A stretch of DNA of 64,000 nt from Pseudomonas oryzihabitans. Its GTDB lineage: Bacteria > Pseudomonadota > Gammaproteobacteria > Pseudomonadales > Pseudomonadaceae. The position numbers and the translations under genes are program-made. Below the pieces are notes generated by a model. The model searched no databases. It was not told the origin of the DNA and saw nothing but the letters and a program-made list of their open reading frames with translations. Location of the stretch: positions 1,591,001 to 1,655,000 of the forward strand of contig NZ_CP013987.1 of NCBI RefSeq assembly GCF_001518815.1. The letters are read 5' to 3'. Below are positions 1 to 10,300 of the stretch, piece by piece (position 1 is the first letter of the stretch; each line of letters opens with the position of its first letter).

Positions 1-1
1 C

Positions 2-847
2 GAGCCCGATGACGGCCTGGTGGACGCCGCCTGCAGCTACTATCGTGCGTCCGCGCTGTTGCCGGTGGCTGGTTCCCAGGCTGCCATCCAGGCGCTGCCC
101 GTCCTGCGCGCGCCTTCGCGAGTCGGGGTGCTGGCGCCCTGTTATGCCGAGCATGCCCTGGCCTGGCGTCGCGCCGGCCACGAGGTGCTGGCGTGGAGCG
201 AGGAGCAGATCGCGACCGGGCTCGACCAAGTGGACGTACTGGTGGTGGTCAACCCCAACAACCCTACTGGGCAGCGCCTCTCACCTGCGCGGCTGCTGGA
301 CTGGCATGCCCGCCTCGAAAGGCGGGGCGGCTGGCTGGTGGTGGACGAGGCCTTCATGGACCCGACGCCAGGTGCGAGTCTCGCGCCCTTCAGCGATCTG
401 CCCGGGCTGATCGTGCTGCGCTCCTTTGGCAAGTTCTTCGGGTTGGCCGGCATGCGCCTGGGCTTTGTGCTCGCCGCGCCGGACTTGCTTTCGCCGCTCG
501 ATGAGCATCTCGGTCCCTGGACGGTCAACGGGCCCAGTCGTCATCTTGCGCGGCAGCTGCTGGTCGACCAGGCGGCTCATGAGCGCCAGCGTGAGGCGCT
601 TCGGCAAGCCGGCGAGCGCCTGGCGGCGGTGCTCGCCGGGCACGCCCTCGACCCTAGCGGTGGCTGCGCCCTGTTTCAGCTGCTGCAGCGCCCAGATGCC
701 ACGGCCCTGCACGAGCACCTGGCGCGCCAGGCCATCTTTACCCGCTTGTTCCCCGACCTTGGCGCCCTGAGATTCGGCCTGCCAGGCGACGAGTCCGGCT
801 GGCAGCGCCTGGACCAGGGGCTGGCCAACTACCGGAGTCCCCTATGA
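2..847 (+). CDS. cobC: Threonine-phosphate decarboxylase CobC, 5' end cut off
   Basis: A PLP-dependent fold type I aminotransferase-like enzyme that decarboxylates L-threonine-O-3-phosphate to (R)-1-amino-2-propanol phosphate, the linker of the cobalamin nucleotide loop. The reading frame is open from base 2, so the true start lies upstream; 281 residues are visible. NPNNPTG near visible residue 84 is the typical PLP-family substrate and cofactor loop, VDEAF gives the PLP-ring aspartate, and [15 protein letters not shown] carries the Schiff-base lysine near residue 143. The stop overlaps the cobQ start as ATGA, so translation is probably coupled. The name follows the Pseudomonas usage; the same enzyme is CobD in enteric bacteria. 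Confidence 0.9.
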   Translation, partial: EPDDGLVDAACSYYRASALLPVAGSQAAIQALPVLRAPSRVGVLAPCYAEHALAWRRAGHEVLAWSEEQIATGLDQVDVLVVVNPNNPTGQRLSPARLLDWHARLERRGGWLVVDEAFMDPTPGASLAPFSDLPGLIVLRSFGKFFGLAGMRLGFVLAAPDLLSPLDEHLGPWTVNGPSRHLARQLLVDQAAHERQREALRQAGERLAAVLAGHALDPSGGCALFQLLQRPDATALHEHLARQAIFTRLFPDLGALRFGLPGDESGWQRLDQGLANYRSPL

Positions 848-2295
848 GTACGCTGATGGTGCAGGGCACCACGTCCGACGCCGGTAAGAGCACCCTGGTG
901 GCCGCCCTGTGCCGCTGGCTCTATCGCCAGGGTGTAGGCGTAGTACCCTTCAAACCGCAGAACATGGCGCTCAACAGCGCGGTGACCGCTGACGGTGGCG
1001 AGATCGGCCGGGCCCAGGCGGTCCAGGCCCAGGCCTGTGGTCTGGCGCCCCATACCGACATGAATCCCGTGCTGCTCAAGCCCAATACCGACGTCGGCGC
1101 CCAGGTGATCATCCATGGCCGCGCCGTCACCAGCATGGACGCCAAGGCCTATCACGCCTACAAGCCCGTGGCCCGCGAAGCGGTACTGGCCTCTCATGCC
1201 CGGCTGGCCGAGCGCTTCGAGGTGGTGCTGGTGGAAGGCGCCGGCTCACCGGCCGAGATCAACCTGCGCCAGGGTGACATCGCCAACATGGGCTTCGCCG
1301 AGGCGGTGGACTGCCCGGTGCTGCTGGTGGCGGACATCGATCGCGGCGGTGTCTTCGCCCATCTGGTCGGCACCCTGGACCTGCTCGAACCCAGCGAGCA
1401 GGCACGCGTCGCTGGCTTCATCATCAACCGCTTCCGCGGCGACCTGGCCCTGCTGCAACCTGGGCTGGACTGGCTCGAAGCCCGCACCGGCAAACCGGTG
1501 CTTGGCGTGCTGCCCTATCTGCATGACCTGCACCTGGAAGCCGAGGATCGCCTGGCCACCGGCCAGGTCGCCAAGCAGGGACCCCGCTTGCGGGTGGCGG
1601 TGCCGGTGATGCCACGGCTGAGCAATCACACCGATTTCGATCCCCTGCGCCTGCATCCCCAGGTGGAACTGCTGTTCGTTCGGCAGGGCGAGGCCCTGCC
1701 CGCGGCGGATCTGATCATCCTGGGCGGCTCCAAGAGCGTGCGCAGCGATCTGACGTTCCTGCGTGCCCAGGGCTGGGACACGGCCATTGCCCGTCACCTG
1801 CGCTATGGCGGGCGTGTGCTGGGCATCTGCGGCGGCTTCCAGATGCTGGGCGAGCGAGTCGCCGATCCGCTAGGCCTGGAGGGTGCCCCGGGTGACAGCC
1901 TGGGCCTTGCACTCCTGGCCATGACCACCGAACTGGCCGCGGAGAAGCAGCTGCGCAACGTGCGCGGCTGGCTGTGCGACGGCGACGCCGAGGTCGCCGG
2001 CTATGAGATTCATGCCGGCGTCAGCCGGGGAGCGGCGCTGGAGCATCCGGTGCTGCGCTTCGAGGATGGTCGCGTCGATGGCAGTCTCAGCGCAGACGGC
2101 CAGGTGCTGGGTACCTACCTGCACGGCCTGTTCGAGTCGCCCGCTGCCAGTGTCGCGCTGTTGCGCTGGGCGGGTCTGGCCGAGCCGCAGCAGCTGGACT
2201 ACCACGCCCTGCGCGAACGCGATCTGGAGCGCCTGGCCGACCTCGTCGAACACCATTTGGACACCGGGCGCCTGCGCGCCCTCTGCGAGCTCTAG
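844..2295 (+). CDS. cobQ: Cobyric acid synthase CobQ (CbiP)
   Basis: Glutamine-dependent amidation of the b, d, e and g carboxylates of adenosylcobyrinic acid a,c-diamide to give adenosylcobyric acid. The 483-residue length is normal. The N-terminal half is a dethiobiotin-synthetase-like ATPase with the modified P-loop GTTSDAGKS at residues 8-16. The C-terminal half is a class I glutamine amidotransferase: nucleophile Cys near residue 329 in [10 protein letters not shown] and catalytic His near residue 427 in GTYLHGLF. It lies inside the cob operon, with a 4-base overlap on the left and no gap to the next gene. Cytoplasmic. Confidence 0.97.
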   Translation: MSTLMVQGTTSDAGKSTLVAALCRWLYRQGVGVVPFKPQNMALNSAVTADGGEIGRAQAVQAQACGLAPHTDMNPVLLKPNTDVGAQVIIHGRAVTSMDAKAYHAYKPVAREAVLASHARLAERFEVVLVEGAGSPAEINLRQGDIANMGFAEAVDCPVLLVADIDRGGVFAHLVGTLDLLEPSEQARVAGFIINRFRGDLALLQPGLDWLEARTGKPVLGVLPYLHDLHLEAEDRLATGQVAKQGPRLRVAVPVMPRLSNHTDFDPLRLHPQVELLFVRQGEALPAADLIILGGSKSVRSDLTFLRAQGWDTAIARHLRYGGRVLGICGGFQMLGERVADPLGLEGAPGDSLGLALLAMTTELAAEKQLRNVRGWLCDGDAEVAGYEIHAGVSRGAALEHPVLRFEDGRVDGSLSADGQVLGTYLHGLFESPAASVALLRWAGLAEPQQLDYHALRERDLERLADLVEHHLDTGRLRALCEL

Positions 2296-2817
2296 ATGCG
2301 CGAACTCATTCTTGGCGGCGCTCGCTCCGGCAAGAGCGCCCTGGCCGAGCGCCTGGCTGCCGACTGCGGACTGGCAGTCACCTATATCGCTACCGCCGGG
2401 GGCAGCGATGCCGAACTGGCGCGCCGCATCGAACGCCACGCGGCGCGCCGGCCCGCACACTGGGCGCTGGTGGAAGAGCCCCTGGCGCTGAGCGAACGCC
2501 TGCAGGCGCTGGCCGCGCCAGAGCAGTGTCTGCTGGTGGACTGCCTGACCCTCTGGCTGACCAACCTGCTGCTGCTCGACGATCCACAGCGCCTGGAGCA
2601 GGCCTGCGCGCAACTGCTCGACGTCATGCCCCAGCTGCCTGGCCGGCTTATCTTTGTCAGTAACGAGACCGGTCTGGGTATCGTCCCCCTGGGCGAGCTG
2701 ACACGGCGTTATGTCGATGCCGCTGGCGAACTGCACCAGGCCCTGGCCACCCGCTGCGATCGCGTGGTGCTGAGCGTGGCCGGTCTCCCCCTGACCCTCA
2801 AAGGAACCCCGTTATGA
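2296..2817 (+). CDS. cobU: Adenosylcobinamide kinase / guanylyltransferase
   Basis: A bifunctional enzyme that phosphorylates adenosylcobinamide and then transfers GMP, giving adenosylcobinamide-GDP (CobU in enteric bacteria, CobP in Pseudomonas denitrificans). The 173-residue length fits the family. The P-loop GGARSGKS is at residues 6-13, the Walker B-like segment is [10 protein letters not shown], and [11 protein letters not shown] near residue 122 is the family signature. The ATG follows the cobQ stop codon directly, and the end overlaps cobT by 4 bases (ATGA), so it is translated as part of the operon. Confidence 0.95.
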   Translation: MRELILGGARSGKSALAERLAADCGLAVTYIATAGGSDAELARRIERHAARRPAHWALVEEPLALSERLQALAAPEQCLLVDCLTLWLTNLLLLDDPQRLEQACAQLLDVMPQLPGRLIFVSNETGLGIVPLGELTRRYVDAAGELHQALATRCDRVVLSVAGLPLTLKGTPL

Positions 2818-3872
2818 GCATGCCCTGGTGGCAAGGACCCTGCCGCCAACCCGATACCGCTGCCGCCGAAGCCGCGCGCCAGCGGCAGATGGTCTTGACC
2901 AAGCCGAGCGGCTCGCTTGGCGATCTGGAGGTGCTGGCCATCCAGCTGGCGGCCCTGCAGGGCACGCCGCGCCCTCTGCTGCAGCGCACCGCCATCGCCG
3001 TCTTCGCCGGTGACCACGGGGTCGTGGAGGAGGGCGTCTCGGTCTATCCGCAGTCCGTCACCGCCGAGATGGTGCGCAACTTCGTGCGCGGTGGCGCCGC
3101 CATCAGCGTGCTCGCCCGGCAACTCGACGCCGCCTTGGAAGTCATCAACCTGGGCACCGTCACGCCCTTGGAAGCCCTGCCCGGGGTGATTGATCTACCC
3201 TTGGGACGCGGCACCGCCAATTTCACCCTGACGCCAGCCATGACCCATGACCAGTGCCAGGCGGCGCTGCAGGCCGGACGCGACGCCGTGTTGCGGGCCT
3301 GTGCCGGCGGCGCCGACCTCTTCATTGGCGGCGAGATGGGCATCGGCAACACCACCGCCGCCAGCGCCCTGGCCAGCGTGCTCCTGGACACCTCGCCGCT
3401 GGCCCTCGCCGGGCCCGGTACCGGGCTGGACGCCGATGGCGTGGCGCGCAAGGTGGCAGTCATCCAGCGTGCGTTGTTGCGTCATGGCGATGCCTTGCAG
3501 GATCCCTACGAACTGCTGCGCCGGCTGGGCGGTTTCGAGTTGGCCGCCTTGACCGGCGCCTATCTGGCCTGCGCCCAGCAGGGCCTGCCGACCCTGGTGG
3601 ATGGCTTCATCTGCTCGGTCGCCGCGCTCTGTGCCCAACACCTGCAGCCCGATACCCGCGACTGGCTGCTGTTCGCCCATTGCGGCGCCGAGCCCGGCCA
3701 TGCCGCCGTACTGCTGGCCCTGGGTGGCGAGCCGCTGCTGGACCTGGGCCTGCGCCTGGGCGAGGGCAGCGGTGCGGCCCTGGCGGTCCCGCTGCTGCAG
3801 CTGTCCTGTCGTCTGCACAGCGAGATGGCCACCTTCGCCGAAGCCAGCGTTTCCAGCCGCGCCCATGACTGA
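2814..3872 (+). CDS. cobT: Nicotinate-nucleotide--dimethylbenzimidazole phosphoribosyltransferase
   Basis: Transfers phosphoribose from nicotinate mononucleotide to 5,6-dimethylbenzimidazole, forming alpha-ribazole phosphate, the lower ligand of B12. The 352-residue length is typical. [25 protein letters not shown] and the C-terminal [11 protein letters not shown] are family blocks; the Glu near residue 293 in the last one corresponds to the catalytic base of Salmonella CobT. It overlaps cobU by 4 bases and the downstream phosphatase by 8 bases. Confidence 0.96.
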   Translation: MSMPWWQGPCRQPDTAAAEAARQRQMVLTKPSGSLGDLEVLAIQLAALQGTPRPLLQRTAIAVFAGDHGVVEEGVSVYPQSVTAEMVRNFVRGGAAISVLARQLDAALEVINLGTVTPLEALPGVIDLPLGRGTANFTLTPAMTHDQCQAALQAGRDAVLRACAGGADLFIGGEMGIGNTTAASALASVLLDTSPLALAGPGTGLDADGVARKVAVIQRALLRHGDALQDPYELLRRLGGFELAALTGAYLACAQQGLPTLVDGFICSVAALCAQHLQPDTRDWLLFAHCGAEPGHAAVLLALGGEPLLDLGLRLGEGSGAALAVPLLQLSCRLHSEMATFAEASVSSRAHD

Positions 3873-4416
3873 TTGCTGGCTGCTGCGCCATGGCGCCACC
3901 GAGGGTCCCGAAGGCTTTCGCGGCCGCCTCGATCCGCCGCTGTCGGAACAGGGTTGGACGCAACTGCGCGCCGCCGTCGCCGCGCAGCCGCCTTTCCCCC
4001 TGATCCTGAGTTCGCCGCAGCAGCGCTGCGCACGCTTCGCCGAATGGCTGGCAGCGGAGCAGGGTGCCGAGCTGCTGCTGGAGCCCGATCTGCGCGAACT
4101 GGATTTCGGCGCCTGGGAAGGCCGCAGTGCGGCCGAGCTGATGCGGGACCAGGCCGAGGCCCTGGGGCTGTTCTGGGCCGATCCCTATGCCTATACCCCG
4201 CCCGAGGGCGAGCCCGTGGCCGCCTTCGCCGAGCGGGTGCTGGGGGCGGTGGCGCGCTGGCGTCCGCGACTGCAGGCGCAACGCAGCCTGATCGTCACCC
4301 ACGGCGGCGTCATCCGCCTGCTGTTGGCGCGCCAGCGCGGTTTCCCGCCCAAGGATCTACTGCAGGTCGAGGCACCCTACGCGACCCTGCAGTCGCTGGC
4401 ACTGGAGCAAGACTGA
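3865..4416 (+). CDS. Alpha-ribazole phosphatase, histidine phosphatase family
   Basis: Probably removes the phosphate from alpha-ribazole-5'-phosphate or cobalamin-5'-phosphate (CobC in enteric naming, a clash with the decarboxylase at the window start). The 183 residues begin with the branch-1 histidine phosphatase motif LLRHGATEG, with phospho-accepting His9. ELDFGAWEG and the second histidine in VTHGGVIR complete the active site. I chose the ATG at 3865 because the frame is open much further upstream inside cobT, while this ATG puts the RHG motif at the usual N-terminal place. Stop and cobS start share one base (TGATG). Position between cobT and cobS supports the role. Confidence 0.9.
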   Translation: MTDCWLLRHGATEGPEGFRGRLDPPLSEQGWTQLRAAVAAQPPFPLILSSPQQRCARFAEWLAAEQGAELLLEPDLRELDFGAWEGRSAAELMRDQAEALGLFWADPYAYTPPEGEPVAAFAERVLGAVARWRPRLQAQRSLIVTHGGVIRLLLARQRGFPPKDLLQVEAPYATLQSLALEQD

Positions 4417-5147
4417 TGCCGCTGTCCTGGTTGATCGCCGTGCAGTTCCTCACCCGCCTGCCGGTCCGGCTACCGGGCATGCCCGCACCCGAGGCCATCG
4501 GCCGTTCGGTGCTCTGGTATCCGGCAGTCGGCCTGCTAATCGGCGCTGTGCTGAGTCTGATCGCCTGGCTGGGCGCCGGGGGCGGCGTCTTCCTCCAGGC
4601 AGCGCTGGTGCTGGCCGCCTGGGTGATGGTGACGGGCGGGCTGCATCTGGATGGCCTGGCCGACACCTTCGATGCCTGGGTCGGTGGCTATGGCGACCGC
4701 GAGCGGACGCTGGCCATCATGAAGGATCCGGCCTGCGGCCCCATGGGCGTGCTGGCGCTGCTGCTGACCCTGCTGCTCAAATGGAGCGCCCTGGTCGTGC
4801 TCTTGCCGGACTCGCTGGCGTGCCTGTGGCTGGCGCCTCTGGCCGGTCGCCTGGCGCTGCCTTGGTTGCTGTTGACCACGGCCTATGTGCGTCCGGGCGG
4901 GTTGGGCGACATGCTCAGTCGCCATCTGCCACGGAAGCTGCTCAACAGGGTGCTGCTGCTTGGCGCTGCGGGTCTGGCCTTGCTGCCCCAGGGCTTCATG
5001 GCGCTGCTGGTGACCGCTGGCATCGCCTTGCTGGCGCGCCGGGCGCTGCGTCAGCGCCTGGGCGGTACCACCGGCGACACGGCAGGCGCGCTTCTCGAAA
5101 TCACTGAAACCGGGGTGCTGGTGGCACTGGCGCTAACGTTGCGCTGA
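4416..5147 (+). CDS. cobS: Adenosylcobinamide-GDP ribazoletransferase CobS
   Basis: An inner-membrane enzyme that joins adenosylcobinamide-GDP with alpha-ribazole or its phosphate in the last assembly step of cobalamin. The 243 residues hold about six to seven hydrophobic segments. FLTRLPVRLP near the N-terminus and GGLHLDGLADTFDAW near residue 70 are family signatures, the second with the acidic residues expected to bind the divalent metal. The chosen ATG shares a base with the stop of the preceding phosphatase gene; the longer open frame upstream is only a shadow of that gene. Last gene of the cob operon in the window. Confidence 0.95.
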   Translation: MPLSWLIAVQFLTRLPVRLPGMPAPEAIGRSVLWYPAVGLLIGAVLSLIAWLGAGGGVFLQAALVLAAWVMVTGGLHLDGLADTFDAWVGGYGDRERTLAIMKDPACGPMGVLALLLTLLLKWSALVVLLPDSLACLWLAPLAGRLALPWLLLTTAYVRPGGLGDMLSRHLPRKLLNRVLLLGAAGLALLPQGFMALLVTAGIALLARRALRQRLGGTTGDTAGALLEITETGVLVALALTLR

Positions 5148-5194
5148 AAAATGTGCCCAAGCGTGAGACAGCCTGGGTTTTGCGACCTCCGTCC

Positions 5195-5223
5195 TTGAAC
5201 GGCCCGGGTTAAACCATTATGAA
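5195..5223 (+). promoter_or_regulatory. Predicted sigma-70-type promoter of the GGDEF/EAL gene
   Basis: TTGAAC at 5195-5200 and TATGAA at 5218-5223 with a 17-base spacer. It lies about 85 bases before the start codon of the cyclic-di-GMP gene, in the gap after cobS. Spacing is ideal and the hexamers are moderate matches. Predicted from sequence only. Confidence 0.4.
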
Positions 5224-5307
5224 GTGCCGTGGTATCTCGCCCAGCGAAGCCACCTCGGCACGTGCGGATCCAAGGGGGAGTCGTCGTCAGCTGGACAAGG
5301 AGCTCCC

Positions 5308-7461
5308 ATGCCTGATGCGTCTCAACGCACCGCCTCGCCCCAGGAGATCGCTCCGGCCTCACGGCTCCGTCTCAAGCCGCGTAGTCTGTTCGCCACCTTC
5401 TTTCTGGCGTTCATCCTGGTCGATGCCCTAGGCACCTTGCTGTTCACCCTGCACAGCTATCGTCAGGCCCGGGATGCCAGCAGCCAGAGCATCGATTATC
5501 GGCTGATGAGCGCCGCCCTGGCACTGCCTGAAATCCTGGGCGAAGACTATCTGGCACAGCTGCAGGACCCGGCCAAGGCGGATTCCGCACGCTACCGACG
5601 CACCTTGATCAACCTGGATCGCTATGCCCGCAAGGCCGGGCTGGCGTCGCTCTATGCCTTCGTCAAGGAAGGTTCGAATTTTCGCTTCATCATGGATTCG
5701 GCCAACGAGGAAGAAATCCGCGTTGGCTACTTTGGCGACTATCGCCAGCTCTACGATCAGGCACCGCCGGAACTCGGAGCCGTGTTTGCCGATCATCAAC
5801 CTCGTTTCGCGGAATACCAGGATAATTTTGGCAGTTTCCGTTCTCTGTTCCTGGCCATTCCCGGGCAGGACGGGCAAGCAGTCGTCATAGGGGCGGACAT
5901 GTTCATGGAAGGAATAGCAGCAGCGGAGCAGTCGGCTCTACTGGATTCGCTGCTGATAGGCGCAATCATCTTTGCCCTGGGGGCTCTGGTCAGTCGGATA
6001 CTGGCCGGTGCGCTCAATCGCTATCTTGCCCGCCTCGGGCAGGCCACCGAGCGCATCGCCGACGGCGACTATCAATTGGGCCTCAAGGAAGGGCGCGATC
6101 CGGTCGGCCGGCTGGGGCGCGCCATGAACCAGATGGGCGCTGCCCTGGCCGCGCGCGAGCGACGCATCAGCCAGCTGGCCTTTCGCGACATGCTTACCCG
6201 CCTGCCCAACCAGGTGCGGCTGGTCCTGGAGATTCGCCAGCGTATCGAGCGCGCCGCGGCCGGGCGTTTCGCCGTTTTGCTGCTGGACGTGGCGAACTTC
6301 CGCAACATCAACGAACTGCTCGGCCAGGAGGGCGGCGACAAGATCCTGCGTCATCTGGCGCGCCGGCTAAGGGTCGCGGCGCCGGAAGAAAACGGCGTAG
6401 CGCGGATCGGTGCCGACACCTTCGTGTTGCTGCTGCCCTGGTTCGATGGCGCTTCGGCGGAGGCAGCGCTGCTGTCGCTGCGCAACCTGGTGGAGAAACC
6501 CTTCGTCAGTGGCAATCAGCGAATATCCCTGCGTATCACCTTCGGCATCGCCTGCTACCCGGAACACGGCACCAGCGCCGAAGCTTTGCTGGCCAACGCC
6601 GAGACCGCCCTGCAGGATGCGCGCCGGCGGCAGCTGCCCTTCGCCTTCCATGATCCGGACCAGGAGCGTCAGCGTCAGCTCGGCATTGCCATGCTCGATG
6701 CCCTGGACCTCGCCGTGGATCACGATCAGTTGCGGCTCTATCTGCAACCCAAGATCGCGCTGCCGGATGGCCGGGTCGAGGGCGCCGAAGTCCTGATCCG
6801 CTGGCAACATCCGGAGTTGGGCCTGCTCAAGCCGGACGCCTTCGTCGGTATCGCCGAACAGAGCCGCAAGATCTGCGACATCACGCTCTGGGTGCTGGAA
6901 CGTTGCATGCGTCTGCAGCGCGAGCGGCAGCTGGGTGCCCTCAAACTCAACGTCAATCTGTCGCTGCTGGATCTCGAGCACCCGGCCTTCATCGCCCGCA
7001 TCGGCCGGCTGCTGGACGAGACGGGTGCCGTAGCCGCCGGCTTCTGCCTGGAGATCACCGAGTCCCGGGCCATGAGCAATCCGGTACAGGTGCTCGACTG
7101 CCTGCGCCAGCTCAAGGCGATGGGCTTCGAACTGTCGCTGGACGATTTCGGTGCCGGTCATTCCTCGCTGGCCTGCCTGAGCAGCTTTCCCATCGACGAG
7201 CTGAAGATCGACCGGCAGTTCATCGAGCACTGCCAGTTGCCGGGTGATCAGGAGGTGATTCGCCTGCTGGTCCAGCTTGGACAGCTACGCGGCCTGCGCG
7301 TGGTGGCGGAAGGGGTGGAAACCCACCAGGCGCTGCAGGTGCTCACCGAGCTGGGTTGCGACCAGATCCAGGGCCAGTTGGTAGCTGGGGCTCTGTCACT
7401 GGAGGACTTCCAGCATTGGTACGCCGAGCAGGAGCAAGGTTACTGGGAGCTCAGGGCGTAG
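5308..7461 (+). CDS. Membrane-bound GGDEF/EAL protein with HAMP domain
   Basis: Probable cyclic-di-GMP phosphodiesterase. The 717 residues run: membrane segment about 27-47, a periplasmic sensor region of about 165 residues with no domain I recognise, membrane segment about 212-235, HAMP about 236-290, GGDEF-like domain about 290-450, EAL domain about 460-710. The GGDEF signature is replaced by RIGADTF near residue 365, so cyclase activity is unlikely. The EAL domain keeps GAEVLIRW, LNVNLS, LEITES, DDFGAGHSSL, ELKIDRQFI and VVAEGVET, so it is probably active. The start at 5308 has AAGGAG at 5297-5302; the frame is open 84 bases further upstream but without a ribosome site. The degenerate GGDEF may serve as a GTP-sensing module, as in other tandem proteins (inference). 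Confidence 0.88.
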   Translation: MPDASQRTASPQEIAPASRLRLKPRSLFATFFLAFILVDALGTLLFTLHSYRQARDASSQSIDYRLMSAALALPEILGEDYLAQLQDPAKADSARYRRTLINLDRYARKAGLASLYAFVKEGSNFRFIMDSANEEEIRVGYFGDYRQLYDQAPPELGAVFADHQPRFAEYQDNFGSFRSLFLAIPGQDGQAVVIGADMFMEGIAAAEQSALLDSLLIGAIIFALGALVSRILAGALNRYLARLGQATERIADGDYQLGLKEGRDPVGRLGRAMNQMGAALAARERRISQLAFRDMLTRLPNQVRLVLEIRQRIERAAAGRFAVLLLDVANFRNINELLGQEGGDKILRHLARRLRVAAPEENGVARIGADTFVLLLPWFDGASAEAALLSLRNLVEKPFVSGNQRISLRITFGIACYPEHGTSAEALLANAETALQDARRRQLPFAFHDPDQERQRQLGIAMLDALDLAVDHDQLRLYLQPKIALPDGRVEGAEVLIRWQHPELGLLKPDAFVGIAEQSRKICDITLWVLERCMRLQRERQLGALKLNVNLSLLDLEHPAFIARIGRLLDETGAVAAGFCLEITESRAMSNPVQVLDCLRQLKAMGFELSLDDFGAGHSSLACLSSFPIDELKIDRQFIEHCQLPGDQEVIRLLVQLGQLRGLRVVAEGVETHQALQVLTELGCDQIQGQLVAGALSLEDFQHWYAEQEQGYWELRA

Positions 7462-7523
7462 ACGAAAGGCAAAGCCCTTCACCGAGCGGGGCGGCTGACG
7501 CGCGATCAATATCCCGGAAAGCA

Positions 7524-7547
7524 CGAAGCCGCCTCGCGGCGGCTTCG
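7524..7547. terminator. Hairpin between two convergent genes
   Basis: A perfect 9-base stem (GAAGCCGCC / GGCGGCTTC) with a TCGC loop, extended by a C-G pair. It sits between the 3' ends of the GGDEF/EAL gene and the porin gene. There is no clear T-run on either strand, so it may be a weak terminator or a 3'-end stabilising hairpin for both. Confidence 0.5.
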
Positions 7548-7564
7548 GTAGCGGATCCTAGGGC

Positions 7565-8869
7565 TTAGAAGCGGTAGGTCAGCTGGGCACCCAGGCCATG
7601 GGCGCTGTTGTCGTATTTGGCGCTGTAGCCGGCCTTGGTGGCGGTGGCGGGGCGATTTATCGACACATCGTCTTCCCAGAGATAGGCATAGGCCACATCG
7701 ATGGTCATGTCCTTGGTCGGGGACCAGCCTGCGCCCACCGAGAAGGTCTTGCGATCACCCACCGGGATGCGCACGTTGCGGTCGCCGTTGTCCGCCGGGG
7801 TGGGGTCGATGGCCATGCCGGCACGTAGCACCCACTGGGGATTCAGCTGATAGGCCGCGCCCACGGCGTAGGACCAGGTGTCCTTCCATTTGAGCTCTTC
7901 CGACACGGTCGCCAGGGGCGAACCTAGTCCCTGCAGATTGGGCGTACCCTCGTTCTCCACGTCGATCGACTTGAGGCGACTCCAGCGGGTCCAGGTGGCG
8001 CCAGCGTACATCGTCCAGTCGTTGTTCAGACGATAGGTGAAGGAGGCATCGCTGCTCTCTGGCAGGGTGATATTGAGGCTGGCGTCATATTTGCCATTGA
8101 GGCGGCTGACCAGGGCGTTGGTGATGGGGCTGGCCTGGCTGTTGGCGCCAGTTACCTCGGTGTTGCCCTTGAGCTTGTAGGTGACCTTGGAGTGGTAGGT
8201 CAGGCCGAAGGTCAGGTCATCGGTCAGGTCCGCCAGCAGGCCGACGTTGAAGCCGTAGGCGGTGTCATCGCCATCGATCTTGACCTGGCCATCCTGAGTG
8301 CTGCCGAAGTTGACGTTGCTGTTGAGCTTGCCTTCGATGCGGTTGATAGTCGGGCCGAAGCCGACGGACACCTTGTCGGTGATCTTGTAGCTGACGGTCG
8401 GCTGGATGGTGATGACCTCCACCTTGCTCGCCTGGCCCTGGTAGCGGCCCTGGAAGGCATGCTCATAGTTGCTGATCAGCGCATAGGGGACGTAGACACC
8501 CAGGCCGAAGTGCAGGCGGTCATCCACCGGGGTCACGAAATAGCCGAAGGGCACCACCGAATTGGGCACCATGTCGCCGTCGTTGCTGCCCTGAACTGGC
8601 TGGCCAGTGGCATAGCGGCCGCTGGCGTCCTTGATGTCGATCTTGGCGTGAATGTAGGCGCCACCCAGGGAGACCTCGCGGCCCAGGCGTGACATGCCGG
8701 CCGGGTTGCCATAGATGGTGGAGGCGTCCTGCGCGGAGGAGGAGCGTCCGGCGAAGGAGGTACCCATCCCGCTAACACTTTGTTCGTTGATAGCCAGACC
8801 GTTCGCCAGGGCATAGCCGGAAGCGCTCGAAACGGCCAATGCAAGCAGGGTCAGTTTTATTGTTTTCAT
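7565..8869 (-). CDS. Outer-membrane transport protein, OmpP1/FadL family
   Basis: A 14-strand beta-barrel of the FadL/TodX type that lets long-chain fatty acids or other hydrophobic compounds cross the outer membrane. The 434 residues start with a signal peptide (ALAVSSASGYALA) and the mature N-terminus NGLAINEQSVSGMGT, which resembles the hatch-domain start of the family. Alternating hydrophobic strands follow and the protein ends in a terminal aromatic residue (QLTYRF), the usual signal for barrel assembly. It is monocistronic and convergent with the GGDEF/EAL gene. The substrate cannot be told from sequence. Confidence 0.92.
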   Translation of the reverse strand: MKTIKLTLLALAVSSASGYALANGLAINEQSVSGMGTSFAGRSSSAQDASTIYGNPAGMSRLGREVSLGGAYIHAKIDIKDASGRYATGQPVQGSNDGDMVPNSVVPFGYFVTPVDDRLHFGLGVYVPYALISNYEHAFQGRYQGQASKVEVITIQPTVSYKITDKVSVGFGPTINRIEGKLNSNVNFGSTQDGQVKIDGDDTAYGFNVGLLADLTDDLTFGLTYHSKVTYKLKGNTEVTGANSQASPITNALVSRLNGKYDASLNITLPESSDASFTYRLNNDWTMYAGATWTRWSRLKSIDVENEGTPNLQGLGSPLATVSEELKWKDTWSYAVGAAYQLNPQWVLRAGMAIDPTPADNGDRNVRIPVGDRKTFSVGAGWSPTKDMTIDVAYAYLWEDDVSINRPATATKAGYSAKYDNSAHGLGAQLTYRF

Positions 8870-9151
8870 GCTCTTGCAGCTCCATTGAAAGGCGAGAAGC
8901 GCTACCCCCGCGGATTCCCAAGTCCGAGTGAGTACCTGCGCACACTCTGCTTTTAGCAGGCCTCGCCCGTGAATACAAAAAAAACTATTCGGTCACGTTT
9001 GGTTCGGGGTGGTCATCAGGCGTTCATCCGACGAACCCGCCTGGAAAGCCGCTGAATGCCCTGTTCCCCAGCGATGGACATACCGCCGACGGGCACCGAA
9101 GAACACGCTCGGGTGGCTTATACTGTCGGCTCATCTGTTCGGAGTGCGCCC

Positions 9152-10300
9152 TTGACTTCTGCCCCTCACTGGATCCGCAACGATGCGGCGCTGGCCACCC
9201 TCTGTCAGCGGTGCCAGACCTTGCCCTTCATCGCCCTCGATACCGAATTCATGCGGGTCGACACCTTCTATCCCAAGGCCGGCCTGATTCAGATAGGCGA
9301 CGGCGAACAGGCCTATCTGGTCGATCCGCTGTGCATTGGCGACTGGACCCCTTTCTCAGCCTTGCTGGAAGACGCTTCCGTCGTGAAGGTGCTGCACGCT
9401 TGCAGCGAAGACCTGGAAGTGTTGCTGCGTTTGACCGGCAGCCTGCCGCAGCCGCTGTACGACACCCAACTGGCGGCTGCCTATCTGGGTCTGGCCCATT
9501 CCATGGGTTATTCGCGGCTGGTCGCCGAAGTGCTCAAGATCGACATACCCAAGGACGAGACGCGCTCGGACTGGCTGCAACGTCCCCTGACCCCGCTGCA
9601 GGAGCGCTACGCGGCAGCCGACGTGACCTACCTGGCCGACATCTACCGGCAGCTGGATGCACGGCTGGACGACCAGCGGCGCGCCTGGCTGCTGGAAGAC
9701 GGCGCCGAGCTGGTGGCCAATCTGCGGCGTATCAGCGATCCCTGGGAAGCCTACCGCGACGTCAAGCTGGCCTGGCGCCTGTCGCGCCAGCAGCTGGCGG
9801 TGCTGCGGGTGCTCTGCCACTGGCGTGAGGTGACCGCCCGAGAGCGCGACCAGCCGCGCAACCATGTCCTGCGTGAACGCTCGCTCTGGCCGCTGGCGCG
9901 TTTCCAGCCCGACGACAAGCAGGCGCTGGCGCGCATCGACGACATGCACCCGCGCACCGTGCGCCAGGATGGCGATACCTTGCTGGCGCTGATCGACGAA
10001 GGCGTGGCTACCCCGGCCGACCAATGGCCGGCGCTGCAGTCCGAGCCCTTGCCCCACGAGGCATCGCCGCTGCTCAAGGCCCTGCGCGCCATCGGCGAAC
10101 GCGATGCCGAGGCCCTGGGCATGGCACCGGAACTCATGCTGCGCAAGAAGGTGCTCGAAGCCCTGCTGCGTACCGGCTGGCCCGATGGCGACTACCAACT
10201 CCCGGAGAATCTCCGCGGCTGGCGTCGCGAGCGCTTTGGCCAGGCCCTTCTCGATCACCTGCAGGCGCAGCGCACCGCGCCCCTGGAAGACACCCCATGA
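9152..10300 (+). CDS. rnd: Ribonuclease D
   Basis: A 3'-5' exoribonuclease for tRNA and stable RNA processing. The DEDD exonuclease domain comes first (Asp30 and Glu32 in IALDTEF, an Asp in CSEDLEVL, Tyr and Asp in DVTYLADIY), then HRDC-type helical domains. I prefer the TTG at 9152, which gives 382 residues, close to the usual 375. An ATG at 9056 is in frame but adds 32 unconserved-looking residues. A possible -10 box TATACT at 9119-9124 lies downstream of that ATG, although no good -35 box is visible. The end overlaps ycgL by 4 bases. Confidence 0.93.
   Translation: MTSAPHWIRNDAALATLCQRCQTLPFIALDTEFMRVDTFYPKAGLIQIGDGEQAYLVDPLCIGDWTPFSALLEDASVVKVLHACSEDLEVLLRLTGSLPQPLYDTQLAAAYLGLAHSMGYSRLVAEVLKIDIPKDETRSDWLQRPLTPLQERYAAADVTYLADIYRQLDARLDDQRRAWLLEDGAELVANLRRISDPWEAYRDVKLAWRLSRQQLAVLRVLCHWREVTARERDQPRNHVLRERSLWPLARFQPDDKQALARIDDMHPRTVRQDGDTLLALIDEGVATPADQWPALQSEPLPHEASPLLKALRAIGERDAEALGMAPELMLRKKVLEALLRTGWPDGDYQLPENLRGWRRERFGQALLDHLQAQRTAPLEDTP

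Noticed and set aside
1..843. Cobalamin riboswitch in front of the cob genes
   Set aside because: The operon begins before the window. Nothing resembling a B12 box is seen between the visible genes, which overlap almost completely.
9056..9151. Longer N-terminus of RNase D from the ATG at 9056
   Set aside because: The extra 32 residues do not look like the family, and a possible -10 box (TATACT, 9119-9124) lies downstream of this ATG. The TTG at 9152 gives the usual length.
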